The notes under the pieces are model-generated. The model did not search any database, was not told where the DNA came from, and was given only the letters and a program-made list of their open reading frames with translations. This document shows, piece after piece, positions 8,932 through 17,640 of a DNA stretch of 64,000 bases. Both the position numbers and the translations under genes were made by a program. The stretch is taken from the NCBI RefSeq assembly GCF_008704715.1, contig NZ_CP023689.1, positions 8,804,001 through 8,868,000 of the forward strand, read 5' to 3'. Numbering within the stretch: position 1 is the first letter of the stretch; each line of letters starts with the position of its first letter. The stretch is from Streptomyces chartreusis (GTDB lineage Bacteria; Actinomycetota; Actinomycetes; Streptomycetales; Streptomycetaceae).

Positions 8932-10896
8932 ATGAGCAATCCTGTCGGCATGCCCCGCGATCACATGCACCCCGACCAGCGTTCACCGGCCGCCGCCGGA
9001 GCGCCCCTGAGCAGCGCCGAGACACCGTTCCTTGAGCTGTTGGCCAGGGGCGCGTCCGCCGACGCCTATGAACAGCCGGTGCTGCTGGCCCGTGCCGAGG
9101 GCAGATCCACCGAATGGATCGTCGCCCTCGAACAGGCCAAGCTGCTCGCGCTGCGTGTCCGCTCCGAGCTGGAGGGACGCCGCAGACGCGAGGCCGAGCT
9201 GTCGGCCCTCTTCGAGACGGCCCACGACCTGGCCGGTCTGCGGGACCTGGACGCCGTGCTCCAGGCGATCGTGCAGCGCGCCCGGTCCCTGCTCGGCACG
9301 GACGTGGCCTATCTCAGCCTGAACGACCGGGCCCGGGGCGACACCTATATGCGGGTGACCGAGGGCTCGGTCGCCGCCCGCTTCCAGCAGTTGCGGCTCG
9401 GCATGGGGGAGGGCTTGGGCGGCCTCGTCGCACAGACGGCCCGTCCCTATGTCACCGACGACTACTTCAAGGACGACCGCTTCCAGCACACCCTCACCAT
9501 CGACGCCGCTGTGCGTGACGAGGGGCTGGTCGCCATCCTCGGGGTGCCGCTGACGCTGGGCCACCATGTCATCGGGGTCCTCTTCGCGGCGGACCGGCGC
9601 GCCCGGGTCTTCGAGCGCGAGCAGATCGCGCTGCTCGGCTCCTTCGCCGCCCTCGCAGCAGCCGCCCTCGACACCGCGAACCTGCTCACCGAGACGCGCT
9701 CGGCCCTCGCAGATCTGGAACGGGCCAACGAGATCATCCGGGACCGCAGCGGAGTCATCGAACGCGCCTCGGACGTGCACGACAGGCTCGCCCAGCTCGT
9801 GCTGCTCGGCGGCGGGGTGCACGACGTGGCCGCAGCCGTCTCTCAAGTCCTCGACGGCACAGTCGAGTTCACGGAGGCAGCCGCCACACCCGCCAGAGCC
9901 TTGGAGGCGGCCCGCGCGGAGGGCCACGCTGTGCGGCACGGCGACGACTGGATCGCAGCCGTGATCGCAGGCGGTGAACTCCTCGGCGCGCTGGTCCTGC
10001 GCGGCCACCCCGGCCTCGACCCCGTGGACCAGAGCACACTGGAACGAGCCGCGACCGTCACCTCCCTCCTCCTGCTCGCCCGACGCTCCGCGGCCGAGGC
10101 CGAACAGCGAGTCCGGGGCGAGCTGCTGGACGACCTCCTCGACGCCCGCGACCGCGACCCACGGCTGCTGCGCGAGCGTGCGGCGCGGCTGTACGCCGAC
10201 CTCGACGCAACCCACGTCGTCCTCGCCGCCCGCCTCGACGTCACGTCGGCCGACGCCGACCAGGAGGCGTCCGCCCGCAGACGCCTGTGGTCCGCCGCGT
10301 CCCACCTCGCCGCGACCCGCCAGGGTCTGGCCGCTGCCCGCGACGGCGGCACGGTACTGGTCCTGCCCCTCGAAGGAGGGGACACCGCCACCGCGGTGGC
10401 CCGCCGCACGGCGCGCCACCTGGGAACGGCAGTCCAGGAGTCGGTCACCGTCGGTGCCTCCGCTCCGGTGGAGGCACCTGCCGCCCACCCCGAGGCCGTG
10501 GCCGCCGCCTACGACGAGAGCCGGCGCTGCCTCGACGCGCTACGGCTGCTGGGTCGCTCCGGCGACGGCGCCGCAGCCGAGGACTTCGGCTTCCTGGGGC
10601 TGCTGCTGGCCGGCGACCGGGACATCGCAGGCTTCGTCGACCGCACGATCGGCCAGGTCGTCGCCTACGACGAACGGCGCGGTACCGACCTCCTGCAAAC
10701 CCTCGACGCGTACTTCGCCTGCGGTATGAGCCCGGCCCGCACCAAGGACGACCTGCACGTCCACGTGAACACGGTCGCCCAGCGCCTGGAGCGCGTCGGC
10801 CGTCTCCTCGGCGCCGACTGGCAGAGCCCAGCGAGGGTCCTGGAGATCCAACTGGCCCTGCGTCTGCACCGGTTGTCGGCACCGACACAGCGCTGA
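8932..10896 (+). CDS. GAF-domain transcriptional regulator with PucR-type C-terminal HTH
   Basis: 654 residues. A GAF sensor domain lies at about residues 80-240 ('LFETAHDLAGLRDLDAVLQAIV' ... 'ILGVPLTLGHHVIGVLFAAD'). A short helical linker and a degenerate central domain follow, and the C-terminus (about 595-650) carries the PucR/CdaR HTH: 'LLQTLDAYFACGMS', 'TKDDLHVHVNTVAQRLERV', 'LEIQLALRLHRL'. Such regulators sense a small molecule or metabolite through GAF. It lies 58 bases downstream of the dehydrogenase on the same strand and convergent to the carrier, so those two are the likely targets (inference). An in-frame ATG at 8950 is an alternative start. Confidence 0.85.
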   Translation: MSNPVGMPRDHMHPDQRSPAAAGAPLSSAETPFLELLARGASADAYEQPVLLARAEGRSTEWIVALEQAKLLALRVRSELEGRRRREAELSALFETAHDLAGLRDLDAVLQAIVQRARSLLGTDVAYLSLNDRARGDTYMRVTEGSVAARFQQLRLGMGEGLGGLVAQTARPYVTDDYFKDDRFQHTLTIDAAVRDEGLVAILGVPLTLGHHVIGVLFAADRRARVFEREQIALLGSFAALAAAALDTANLLTETRSALADLERANEIIRDRSGVIERASDVHDRLAQLVLLGGGVHDVAAAVSQVLDGTVEFTEAAATPARALEAARAEGHAVRHGDDWIAAVIAGGELLGALVLRGHPGLDPVDQSTLERAATVTSLLLLARRSAAEAEQRVRGELLDDLLDARDRDPRLLRERAARLYADLDATHVVLAARLDVTSADADQEASARRRLWSAASHLAATRQGLAAARDGGTVLVLPLEGGDTATAVARRTARHLGTAVQESVTVGASAPVEAPAAHPEAVAAAYDESRRCLDALRLLGRSGDGAAAEDFGFLGLLLAGDRDIAGFVDRTIGQVVAYDERRGTDLLQTLDAYFACGMSPARTKDDLHVHVNTVAQRLERVGRLLGADWQSPARVLEIQLALRLHRLSAPTQR

Positions 10897-10923
10897 CCCC
10901 CATACGCACGGGGCGTACGGGGG
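10897..10923. terminator. Bidirectional terminator between convergent genes
   Basis: An 11-base stem beginning CCCCCATACGC pairs with GCGTACGGGGG, one A-C mismatch, 5-base loop. It begins directly after the regulator stop at 10896 and lies before the stop of the convergent transporter at 10953. No T-tract, as is usual in Streptomyces. Confidence 0.75.
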
Positions 10924-10952
10924 CCGATTCGCAGGGCTCTACGGGCGAACCG

Positions 10953-12359
10953 TCAGACGGTGTGCGCGTCCGCAGCCCGGGCCGCCGTGGGCTCCGCACC
11001 TGCCGAGCGCTCCACGTCGGCCAGGTCCCGGTGACGGGTCTCCTTGGCGACACCGACCGCGATGAGCGTCAGGATGGCCGCGCTGATGACGTAGAGGGCG
11101 ATCGGGGTGGAGCTGCCGTACGCGTCCAGCAGCGCGGTGGCGATGAGCGGGGCCGGGGCGCCCGCCGCGACCGAGGCGAACTGGGCGCCGATCGAAGCAC
11201 CGGAGTAGCGCATCCGGGTCGCGAACATCTCGGAGAAGAAGGCGGCCTGGGGTGCGTACATGGCGCCGTGCAGTACGAGCCCCACGGTCACGGCGAGGAG
11301 CAGGTTGCCGAAGCCGCCCGTGTCGATGAGTGAGAAGAACGGGAACATCCACAGCCCGACTCCGGCCGCGCCCAGCAGGTAGACGGGACGGCGACCGATC
11401 CGGTCCGACAGGGCGCCCCAGCCCGGGATGACCGCGAAGTGGACGGCCGAGGCGATGAGGACCGCGTTGAGCGCCGTCTGCTTGGAGACTCCGGCCGACG
11501 TCGTGGCGTAGACGAGGATGAACGCGGTGATGACGTAGTAACTGATGTTCTCCGCCATACGCGCGCCCATCGCCACCAGCACATCACGCCAGTGGTGCCG
11601 CATCACGGAGACGAGCGGCAGCTTCTCGGCCCCGGCGTCGGCCTCGGCCGCACGCGTCGACTTACGCGCCTCGGCCTGCGCCAACGCCTGCTTGAAGACT
11701 GGCGATTCATCGACAGACAGACGAATCCACAAACCGACGATCACGAGCACACCGGAGAGCAGGAACGGTATCCGCCAGCCCCAGCTACCAAAAGCACTCT
11801 CCGACAGCACGGCCGTGAGCAGCGACAGCACACCGGTCGCGAGCAACTGACCTGCCGGCGCACCTGTCTGCGGCCACGAGGCCCAGAACCCACGCCGCCG
11901 AGCGTCCCCGTGCTCCGACACCAGCAGCACGGCCCCACCCCACTCACCACCGAGCGCGAAGCCCTGCACAAGGCGCAGCACGGTCAGCAACACCGGCGCC
12001 GCGGAGCCGATGGTCGCGTGCGTCGGCAACAGTCCGATCGCGAAGGTGGCCCCACCCATCAGCAGCAGGCTCAACACCAACAGCTTCTTACGCCCGAGCC
12101 GGTCCCCGTAATGCCCGAACACAAGCGCACCGATCGGCCGCGCGGCGAACCCGACGGCGTAGGTCAGGAACGACAGCAGGGTGCCGACGAGGGGATCGGA
12201 GTCCGGAAAGAACAGCTTGTTGAAGACGAGTGCGGCGGCCGATCCGTAGAGGAAGAAGTCGTACCACTCGATGGTGGTGCCGATGAGGCTGGCGGCGACG
12301 ATGCGCTTGAGGTTGGCGGGGCTTGCGGGCGTCGGTGGAGCGGGTGCTGCGGAGGCCAT
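10953..12359 (-). CDS. MFS transporter, metabolite:H+ symporter (MHS) type
   Basis: 468 residues from ATG 12359, which has 'GAGGAAG' seven bases upstream; a longer frame reaches 12407 but lacks this site. Twelve membrane segments are expected. The N-terminal 'IGTTIEWYDFFLYGSAAAL' and 'GHYGDRLGRKK' loop 2-3 motif define the ProP/ShiA/KgtP-like MHS family that imports carboxylates and zwitterions with protons. The C-terminal tail is hydrophilic and Ala-rich. Next to the hydroxybutyrate dehydrogenase-like gene and its regulator, so a hydroxy- or keto-acid substrate is plausible. Confidence 0.87.
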   Translation of the reverse strand: MASAAPAPPTPASPANLKRIVAASLIGTTIEWYDFFLYGSAAALVFNKLFFPDSDPLVGTLLSFLTYAVGFAARPIGALVFGHYGDRLGRKKLLVLSLLLMGGATFAIGLLPTHATIGSAAPVLLTVLRLVQGFALGGEWGGAVLLVSEHGDARRRGFWASWPQTGAPAGQLLATGVLSLLTAVLSESAFGSWGWRIPFLLSGVLVIVGLWIRLSVDESPVFKQALAQAEARKSTRAAEADAGAEKLPLVSVMRHHWRDVLVAMGARMAENISYYVITAFILVYATTSAGVSKQTALNAVLIASAVHFAVIPGWGALSDRIGRRPVYLLGAAGVGLWMFPFFSLIDTGGFGNLLLAVTVGLVLHGAMYAPQAAFFSEMFATRMRYSGASIGAQFASVAAGAPAPLIATALLDAYGSSTPIALYVISAAILTLIAVGVAKETRHRDLADVERSAGAEPTAARAADAHTV

Positions 12360-12363
12360 GTAC

Positions 12364-12409
12364 GCCACTTCCTCGTGTGCGGTGGGGACGGGTAGGTGTC
12401 GGCACACCG
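12364..12409 (-). repeat. 46-bp dispersed repeat, copy A (leader of MFS gene)
   Basis: This stretch covers the 5' leader of the transporter, including its ribosome binding site. About 41 of 46 positions recur at 16719-16764, downstream of the P450 gene and without a transporter gene attached. Copy A is functional by position; copy B looks like a stranded leader. Confidence 0.7.
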
Positions 12410-12558
12410 TAGAAACACGCAGGTGAGGCGCACATGTGGTGGGGCACCATAGTTCGGGGCACAGTTATGCGTTGGACCACCATGCCGTGCTCGCGGAGCG
12501 GCGGCTGAGAGCCTGGAGAGGAACGAGACTCATACTGTTCTGCTCCTGCTGTCATCCT

Positions 12559-12591
12559 GTCGCCGGACAGCCGGAACAGCTGTCCGGCGAC
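12559..12591. terminator. Strong hairpin terminator
   Basis: Perfect 12-base stem, GTCGCCGGACAG pairing with CTGTCCGGCGAC, 9-base loop. It lies 83 bases past the stop of the RTX gene that ends at 12674 and would end leftward transcription before the transporter gene. Confidence 0.75.
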
Positions 12592-12673
12592 GCCTCCGAC
12601 CCGATCGCTCCCAGAGGGCTCTTGAACCTGCGGCCTCGTGAGTTTCACGTCAGGCCGCACGAAGGGTCGTTGA

Positions 12674-13450
12674 TCAGGGGCAGTTGATGGCCGTGTCGCC
12701 GGTGTCGCGGTTGCAGGTGTCGAAGCCGAGGCCGCCGTCGAGGCTGTCGTTTGCGATCACGTTGTCCACGGCGTTGAGGGTGTCGTTGCCCTCGCTGCCG
12801 ATGTGCGTGTCATTGCCCCTGCCCCCGGTGAGGGTGTCGTTGCCCTGGTCACCCCCGAGGGTGTCGTTGCCGTCGTCGCCGTTGAGGGTGTCGTTGCCGG
12901 CATTGCCATTGATGGTGTCGTTGCCGGCCAGCCCGGAGATCGTGTCGTTGCCGGGGCCGCCGTTGATGGTGTCGTTGCCCGGCGTCGCCCGCAGTCCGGT
13001 GGCAGTCGGATCGTCGCCGACGAGCCGGTCCGCCCGGGGCCCGCCGTTGAGGCGGTCGTCACCCGCACCGCCGATCAGCGTTCCCACGGCCTCCAGGTTC
13101 GGGGAGATGGTGACACTGTCATCGGCGTCGTCGGCGTTGACCCGTATCGACGTGACCGGCAGGGGACACTCTGCCGTGTGCGTCCCCGTCGACTGACACG
13201 GGGCGACGGCGGCCACGGTGTCCCCGGCGTCCGTCACTACGACAACGGTGCCCTGGCGCCGGACGGTGATGTCGTTCACCACCCCTTGGTCCGCTGTGAC
13301 GACCAGGGCGTCGCCCACCTCCTGCACGACCGTGGTGCCTGCCAGGCCCTCGCCGGGGGCCGCACCGGGCGCGGCGGAGGCGGCGGTCAGCGGGGCGCAG
13401 GTGAGTGCGCCGATCGCCACCAGGGTGGTGCAGATGCTTCGTGTTCTCAT
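12674..13450 (-). CDS. Secreted RTX-repeat calcium-binding protein (paralogue 1)
   Basis: 258 residues. An N-terminal Sec signal peptide (about 1-27, ending 'AASAAPG') is followed by a beta-rich region of about 90 residues and then about eight nine-residue RTX repeats of the 'GNDTLNGG' type (about 128-235). In proteins of this class the repeats fold into a calcium-bound parallel beta-roll after export. The tail reads 'DTGDTAINCP'. No catalytic domain is present, so a structural or extracellular-matrix role is most likely. It lies 64 bases downstream of a clear paralogue with the same layout and tail, so the two probably arose by tandem duplication and may form one operon. The repeats give near-identical DNA units (GTGTCGTTGCC) many times over. 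Confidence 0.87.
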   Translation of the reverse strand: MRTRSICTTLVAIGALTCAPLTAASAAPGAAPGEGLAGTTVVQEVGDALVVTADQGVVNDITVRRQGTVVVVTDAGDTVAAVAPCQSTGTHTAECPLPVTSIRVNADDADDSVTISPNLEAVGTLIGGAGDDRLNGGPRADRLVGDDPTATGLRATPGNDTINGGPGNDTISGLAGNDTINGNAGNDTLNGDDGNDTLGGDQGNDTLTGGRGNDTHIGSEGNDTLNAVDNVIANDSLDGGLGFDTCNRDTGDTAINCP

Positions 13451-13514
13451 CGGTGCCCGCCTTTCGGGTTGTCTCGCCGTGTACGGGTGCTTGCGTGCTG
13501 CTCGGTCATGCCGG

Positions 13515-14288
13515 TCACGGGCATCCGCTGACGTTGTCGCCCAAGTCGGCGCGGCAGTCGTCCGCGTCGGCGCCGCCTTCGACGTAGTCGTTGCCGCTGA
13601 CGTTGTCCACGGCGTCGATGGTGTCCCGGCCGCTGCCGCCCTCGGCGTAGTCGTTGCCGGAGCCTGCGACGATCCGCTCGTTGCCGCCGCCGCCGTAGAT
13701 CACGTCGTTGCCGGCACCTCCGTCCACGATGTCCGAGCCGCCGCGTCCCTCGACGGAGTCATTGCCGGAGCCGCCGAAGATCCGGTCCGCTTCGGCTCCC
13801 CCCGTCAGCGTGTCGTTGCCTGCGCCGCCGGAGAGGAAGTCGGAACCCTCGTCGCCTTCGAGGGTGTCGTTGGCGGCCCCGCCGTAGAGGTTGTCGTTGC
13901 CGGCACCGCCGATGAGGGTGACGCCGAGGGCCGTCAGCGAGGAGGTGACGTTGTCGTCCTGGTCGCCGGCGTTGACCACGACTTCGGTGGTGTCGGCGGC
14001 CCCGCAGGCGACTTCGGTCGTGCTGATGGCGTAGCAGTCGCCGGACGGTGCGATCGTGTCTCCGGTGTCTCTGATTCTGATGCCGTTGCCTGACTGCCAG
14101 ACACTGATCGTGTTGCCCCGTCCGACTCCGGCGGTGACCGTGATGGTGGTGCCGGTCTTGTTCACCAGAGTTGTGGCGAGAATGTGTGACGTCGGTGCGC
14201 CGGCCGCGCGGGCAATGCCCGTGAGACACAGAGTGAAACCGCACACCGTGGCCAGAAGTGCCACGGTGTGATGACGCGTTCTCTTCAT
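13515..14288 (-). CDS. Secreted RTX-repeat calcium-binding protein (paralogue 2)
   Basis: 257 residues from ATG 14288, which has 'AGGAG' 6-10 bases upstream. Signal peptide about 1-28 ('MKRTRHHTVALLAT' to 'GIARAAG'), a beta-rich region with 'DTGDTIAPSGDC', then about nine RTX units such as 'GGAGNDNLYGG', 'GGSGNDSVEGR' and 'GGAGNDVIYGG'. It ends 'DLGDNVSGCP', matching the paralogue's 'TGDTAINCP'. Both contain a cysteine pair late in the chain that may form a disulphide. Secreted calcium-binding role, partner unknown. Confidence 0.87.
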   Translation of the reverse strand: MKRTRHHTVALLATVCGFTLCLTGIARAAGAPTSHILATTLVNKTGTTITVTAGVGRGNTISVWQSGNGIRIRDTGDTIAPSGDCYAISTTEVACGAADTTEVVVNAGDQDDNVTSSLTALGVTLIGGAGNDNLYGGAANDTLEGDEGSDFLSGGAGNDTLTGGAEADRIFGGSGNDSVEGRGGSDIVDGGAGNDVIYGGGGNERIVAGSGNDYAEGGSGRDTIDAVDNVSGNDYVEGGADADDCRADLGDNVSGCP

Positions 14289-14989
14289 GACCTGCTCCTG
14301 ACGATAGGGCGCTGAATTTCGATCTCGCAGACGTGCGCATTTCCTTTTGCTTCGATCGCCGCACCAATCGGAGGAGGCAGATCTTGACGGCTCCGGGACG
14401 TGATCCGGCGACCGCAGCCGGGACCCAAGAACGGGCCTTCGCGGCGTGCGAGGGAAACGGGAAAGGTGTGGCTGCAAGCGCTGAACGTGCGGCTGCGGCC
14501 CATCCCGGCGCGACGGCCGGATGTCCCTGCCGCTTCCAACAGTCCTCGAAGACCCCTCCCGTCACACCATGGCCGACGCCGGCTCGACCGGTGATCGGCC
14601 TTGGCGCCTGGGCACCCAGAGCATGCCGGGATGCGAAGCCGTGCTGAAGCCGAATTAGCGCCATTGCCGAATACACGGTCTCCGCGCGTGGATCGGCGCC
14701 CTGACCGGGGACGGATGAACTGCACGCATGCCTGTGCTTGATTTTCATCAGCCCGACCGGGTTAATTCGGGATTCACCCGTCCTGAATTCAATTAGTCGC
14801 GGGGTGAGTTGATGCGGCCCCCACGGTCGATCTGAAAGGGCTCGTCAACAGGGCTTTACGCCGGCACGTCCAAGCGGCTTCGGGTTCTGCGTCGGCGGCC
14901 CTGGGTATCCCGGTCTGTCTCGGTGTGAAAGGCGGGTGCCAAGGGGCGTCCAGTGTCGGCCGGGCCGCCACTGCCCCAGACCACTTCCG
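14289..14989. other. Intergenic stretch, no supported gene
   Basis: About 700 bases upstream of the RTX pair. Open frames here have poor codon bias and no recognisable motif. A locally A+T-richer patch at about 14740-14800 ('TTAATTCGGG', 'GAATTCAATTAG') may hold the RTX promoter region or mark a junction. No gene is called. Confidence 0.5.
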
Positions 14990-15313
14990 TCACATATACG
15001 AGCCTCCTGACGCGGCTCTGGCTTGATCGTGACCTGCCGGTGTGGGGATCATCGCCGACGGGGCGGCAGCCACCGGCCCGGCCTCGCGCAGTTCAAGGAC
15101 AGCGGGCGCCCATGCAGATGGCACGCCGTGGCCGAAGGCGAGGTACTCCTTGTCGGCGCGGGCGAAGTCGATGTGGCCGGCGTCCTCGCCGTACTTCACG
15201 GGGTGACGTCCGGCGGCCGCGTGGGCGCCGAGGATGGCCTCACCCTTGCCGATCACTACCCCGGGATGCCCAAGAGGTGAAGCCGAGAGCAGCAAGTGAT
15301 GCCGCGCGCACAC
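14990..15313 (-). pseudogene. Decayed C-terminal piece of a cytochrome P450
   Basis: On the minus strand the frame reads 'GEAILGAHAAAGRHP', 'YGEDAGHIDFARADKEYLAFGHGV', which is the segment of Streptomyces P450s leading into the haem loop. The conserved continuation (H-x-C-L-G-A-P) is lost in this frame. In the +1 frame the bases just after 'FGHGV' read TGC ATG GGC GCC, so the haem-ligand cysteine codon survives but is out of frame, and another one-base loss follows. The upstream two-thirds of a P450 is absent. It lies directly before, and antisense to, the intact P450 gene, and is probably a remnant of an older paralogue. Confidence 0.72.
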
Positions 15314-15351
15314 GGCCCGGGGTCATGCCTCGTGCGTGTTAACTTCCGGCC

Positions 15352-16674
15352 GTGACTTCCCCGGCTCTGGATTCCTTCGCACCGGGTACTGGAGCAGCCG
15401 GGTGGGGCCCGGCGGCCGGCCCCGAATCCACCGACATCCTTGATCCGCTGGGTCTGCTCGACCTGTTCGGTGACCCCTTCGTCCGCGATCCCCACCCCTG
15501 GCTGGACCTCCTGCGGGCCGAGTCTCCCGTTCACCATGACCCTGCTACCGGGCTGTGGCTTGTCAGCCGTCACCAGGACGTACGCCGGGTCCTGCTCGAC
15601 CCGGAGCGGTTCCACCCGGACAACGCCCAGCACGCCGTCACCCCGCTGCCCGTCGCCGTGCTGCGGGTCCTGGCTCGCGTCGGCTTCACGCTCCCGCCCG
15701 CCCTGGCGAACAACGGCACCCTGAGCCACTCCGGACTGCGCCGCGTGGTCACACGGTTCTTCAACGCACAGCGTGTCGCAGCGGCCGTGCCGGCGATCGA
15801 GCGCATCGCCGAGGAACTGCTCGACGGCGTCCGGTCCCAACTCGACACCACTGACGGCTGCGACCTGTTCACCTCATTCGCGCAGGTCCTTCCGTGCAGG
15901 GTGCTGATGGAGGTCCTCGGCATCCAGGACGTCGAACCGGCCACTCTGATCCGCTGGAGTGACGCCTCGCTGGAGCTGTTCTGGGGCAGGCCTCCGCTCG
16001 AACGGCAACTGGAATTGGCAGAACTCGTCGCGGAATTCCATCAGTGGCTCACCGAGACCGTGCGCAGCGGTACGGTCCCTGCCGGCTCGTTCATCGGGGC
16101 ACTCGCCCGTCACCGCCTGCCCGACGGCAGGTCACTGGACGCCGAGACCGCGGTCGCCGCGTGCTTCTTCGTCTTCATCGCCGGCCAGTCCACCACCGGG
16201 CAACTCATCGCCACCGTGCTGCGCCGGGCACTGGACGAGCCCGGCAGGTGGCCGCACGTGGCCGGGGCAGCGGGCCGGGCCGAGGCCTGGGTGGAAGAAG
16301 TCCTGCGACGTGAGCCGCCGGTGACCACCTGGCGCCGGGTGACCCCGCAGGCCACCCGACTGGGCGGCGTCGGACTGCCGGCCGGTGCGCAGTTGCTGCT
16401 GATGCTCATGGGCAGCGGATCCGACCCGGAGGTCTTCCCGCAACCGGAACGGATGTGTCCGAACCGGGCGAACATCCGCCACCACCTGGCATTCGGCGCC
16501 GGTCGACACCGCTGCCCGGGTGCGTCCTTGGCGCGCACGGAGGCGGCGGTGGCCCTGCGGGCAGCAGCACGCAGACTTCCGGACATCCGACCGGCCGCCG
16601 GGACGGGGGAGCCACCCATGCTCGGCCTGCTGTCGTTCAGAGCACCGTCGAAGGTGGCGGTGGAACGGGCATAG
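15352..16674 (+). CDS. Cytochrome P450
   Basis: 440 residues from GTG 15352 (no strong ribosome binding site). All P450 landmarks are present: I-helix 'FIAGQSTTGQL' (about 275), K-helix ExxR in 'EVLRREP' (about 315), and the haem loop 'FGAGRHRCPGA' with the ligand cysteine (about 388). The N-terminal 'DPLGLLDLFGDPFVRDPHPWLDLLR' and 'DPATGLWLVSRHQDVRRVL' match soluble bacterial class I enzymes, which need a ferredoxin and reductase in trans; neither is encoded beside it. The order P450, SCO6745-type protein, hydrolase and thiolase suggests oxidative attack on a hydrophobic substrate. Subfamily cannot be assigned by eye. Confidence 0.93.
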   Translation: MTSPALDSFAPGTGAAGWGPAAGPESTDILDPLGLLDLFGDPFVRDPHPWLDLLRAESPVHHDPATGLWLVSRHQDVRRVLLDPERFHPDNAQHAVTPLPVAVLRVLARVGFTLPPALANNGTLSHSGLRRVVTRFFNAQRVAAAVPAIERIAEELLDGVRSQLDTTDGCDLFTSFAQVLPCRVLMEVLGIQDVEPATLIRWSDASLELFWGRPPLERQLELAELVAEFHQWLTETVRSGTVPAGSFIGALARHRLPDGRSLDAETAVAACFFVFIAGQSTTGQLIATVLRRALDEPGRWPHVAGAAGRAEAWVEEVLRREPPVTTWRRVTPQATRLGGVGLPAGAQLLLMLMGSGSDPEVFPQPERMCPNRANIRHHLAFGAGRHRCPGASLARTEAAVALRAAARRLPDIRPAAGTGEPPMLGLLSFRAPSKVAVERA

Positions 16675-16718
16675 GCGGCTCGGCAGCGACGACCTTTCGG
16701 CGTTCCTCAGCCCGGGAA

Positions 16719-16764
16719 GCCACTCCCTCGTGTGCGGTGGGGCCGGGTACGTGTGGGCACACGG
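16719..16764 (-). repeat. 46-bp dispersed repeat, copy B (orphan leader)
   Basis: About 89% identical to the transporter leader at 12364-12409, including the ribosome-binding segment (GAGGGAG here, GAGGAAG there). No open transporter frame follows on the minus strand; the sequence runs out into the region behind the P450 gene. Confidence 0.65.
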
Positions 16765-16816
16765 CTCGGCCACCGGTGCCAGCGGATGAAGCAGGAGGGG
16801 AGGGGCAAGGGCCTGG

Positions 16817-17638
16817 TCAGCCGAGCTTGAGAAGGCCGGCTTCGAGGACGGCGCGGCCGAAGGAGCCGGCGAGTTCGGCGAGACGCTCACAGTCGGCGTC
16901 TCCCAGCGCGGCGTAGGCGGGAAGGGCCAGGCGGTCGGTGCGGTCCTCGATGTGCCGGCGCAGGAGTACGCCTTCCGGGCTGAGGGCGTCGCCGTCGAGG
17001 AGACCTCGCTCGCGTAGGCGTTCCCGGGTGTCGACCCACTCCTCCTCGGGCCATGCGCGGCTGGCCTTGAGGAAGCCGACGGGAACATCACCGGTGGCGG
17101 CGTGCAGAACCAGGGCCTCCAGGGCCCCGATGCCCTCGCTCAGCAGGCAGGCGACATGGCCGTCCCCACGGAATTCCCGGAGCAGTGTCTGGGCATGCCA
17201 CAGCTGCAGTACCGGATCCTCCGGCCAGGGCAGCGCGGCGTGCGCGGCGAACAGCGGGCGGCCCTGCGCGTGTTCCCGGGCCGCCTCGGTGGCCCGGCGG
17301 GTCAGTGTCAGGACCTCGTCGAGGGCGGGCAGTTCGTGGATTCCCGCGCGCCGCAGGGCTTCGCCCGCCGCGGCGTAGCGTGCGTCCAGCACCTGCTGGG
17401 GCGTCGTTGCGTCCCAGGCCCCGTCGAGCGCCTGCCGTACGAGAGCGGGGTTGAAGTTGTAGAACGTCGCGATGACCAGCTCGGCGGATGCCCGGCCGAA
17501 CGCGGCGCTGCGGGAGGTGAAGTAGCCGGCGCGTCCGCTCAGTCCGAGGTCCGCGTACCGGCGCCTGGCCTCGGGGACGAAGTAGATCATGCCGTGCACG
17601 GGTTCGAGTCCGCGCCAGGCCGCACGCGCTGTCTTCAC
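16817..17638 (-). CDS. SCO6745-family protein
   Basis: 273 residues from GTG 17638, which has GGAGAG six bases upstream; an in-frame GTG at 17644 would overlap the preceding stop. Mostly helical. The opening 'ARAAWRGLEPVHGMIYFVPEA' and 'GYFTSRSAAFGRASAELVIATFYNFNP' are hallmarks of this actinobacterial family, whose function is not established; it has sometimes been described as helix-turn-helix-like. Late positions carry 'HIEDRTDRLA'. It lies two bases after the hydrolase stop, so the pair is translationally coupled. Confidence 0.82.
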   Translation of the reverse strand: MKTARAAWRGLEPVHGMIYFVPEARRRYADLGLSGRAGYFTSRSAAFGRASAELVIATFYNFNPALVRQALDGAWDATTPQQVLDARYAAAGEALRRAGIHELPALDEVLTLTRRATEAAREHAQGRPLFAAHAALPWPEDPVLQLWHAQTLLREFRGDGHVACLLSEGIGALEALVLHAATGDVPVGFLKASRAWPEEEWVDTRERLRERGLLDGDALSPEGVLLRRHIEDRTDRLALPAYAALGDADCERLAELAGSFGRAVLEAGLLKLG

Positions 17639-17640
17639 GG

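Noticed and set aside
12674..14288. CRISPR-like array suggested by the regular GTGTCGTTGCC units
   Set aside because: The units are coding RTX repeats with 27-base periodicity and no unique spacers.
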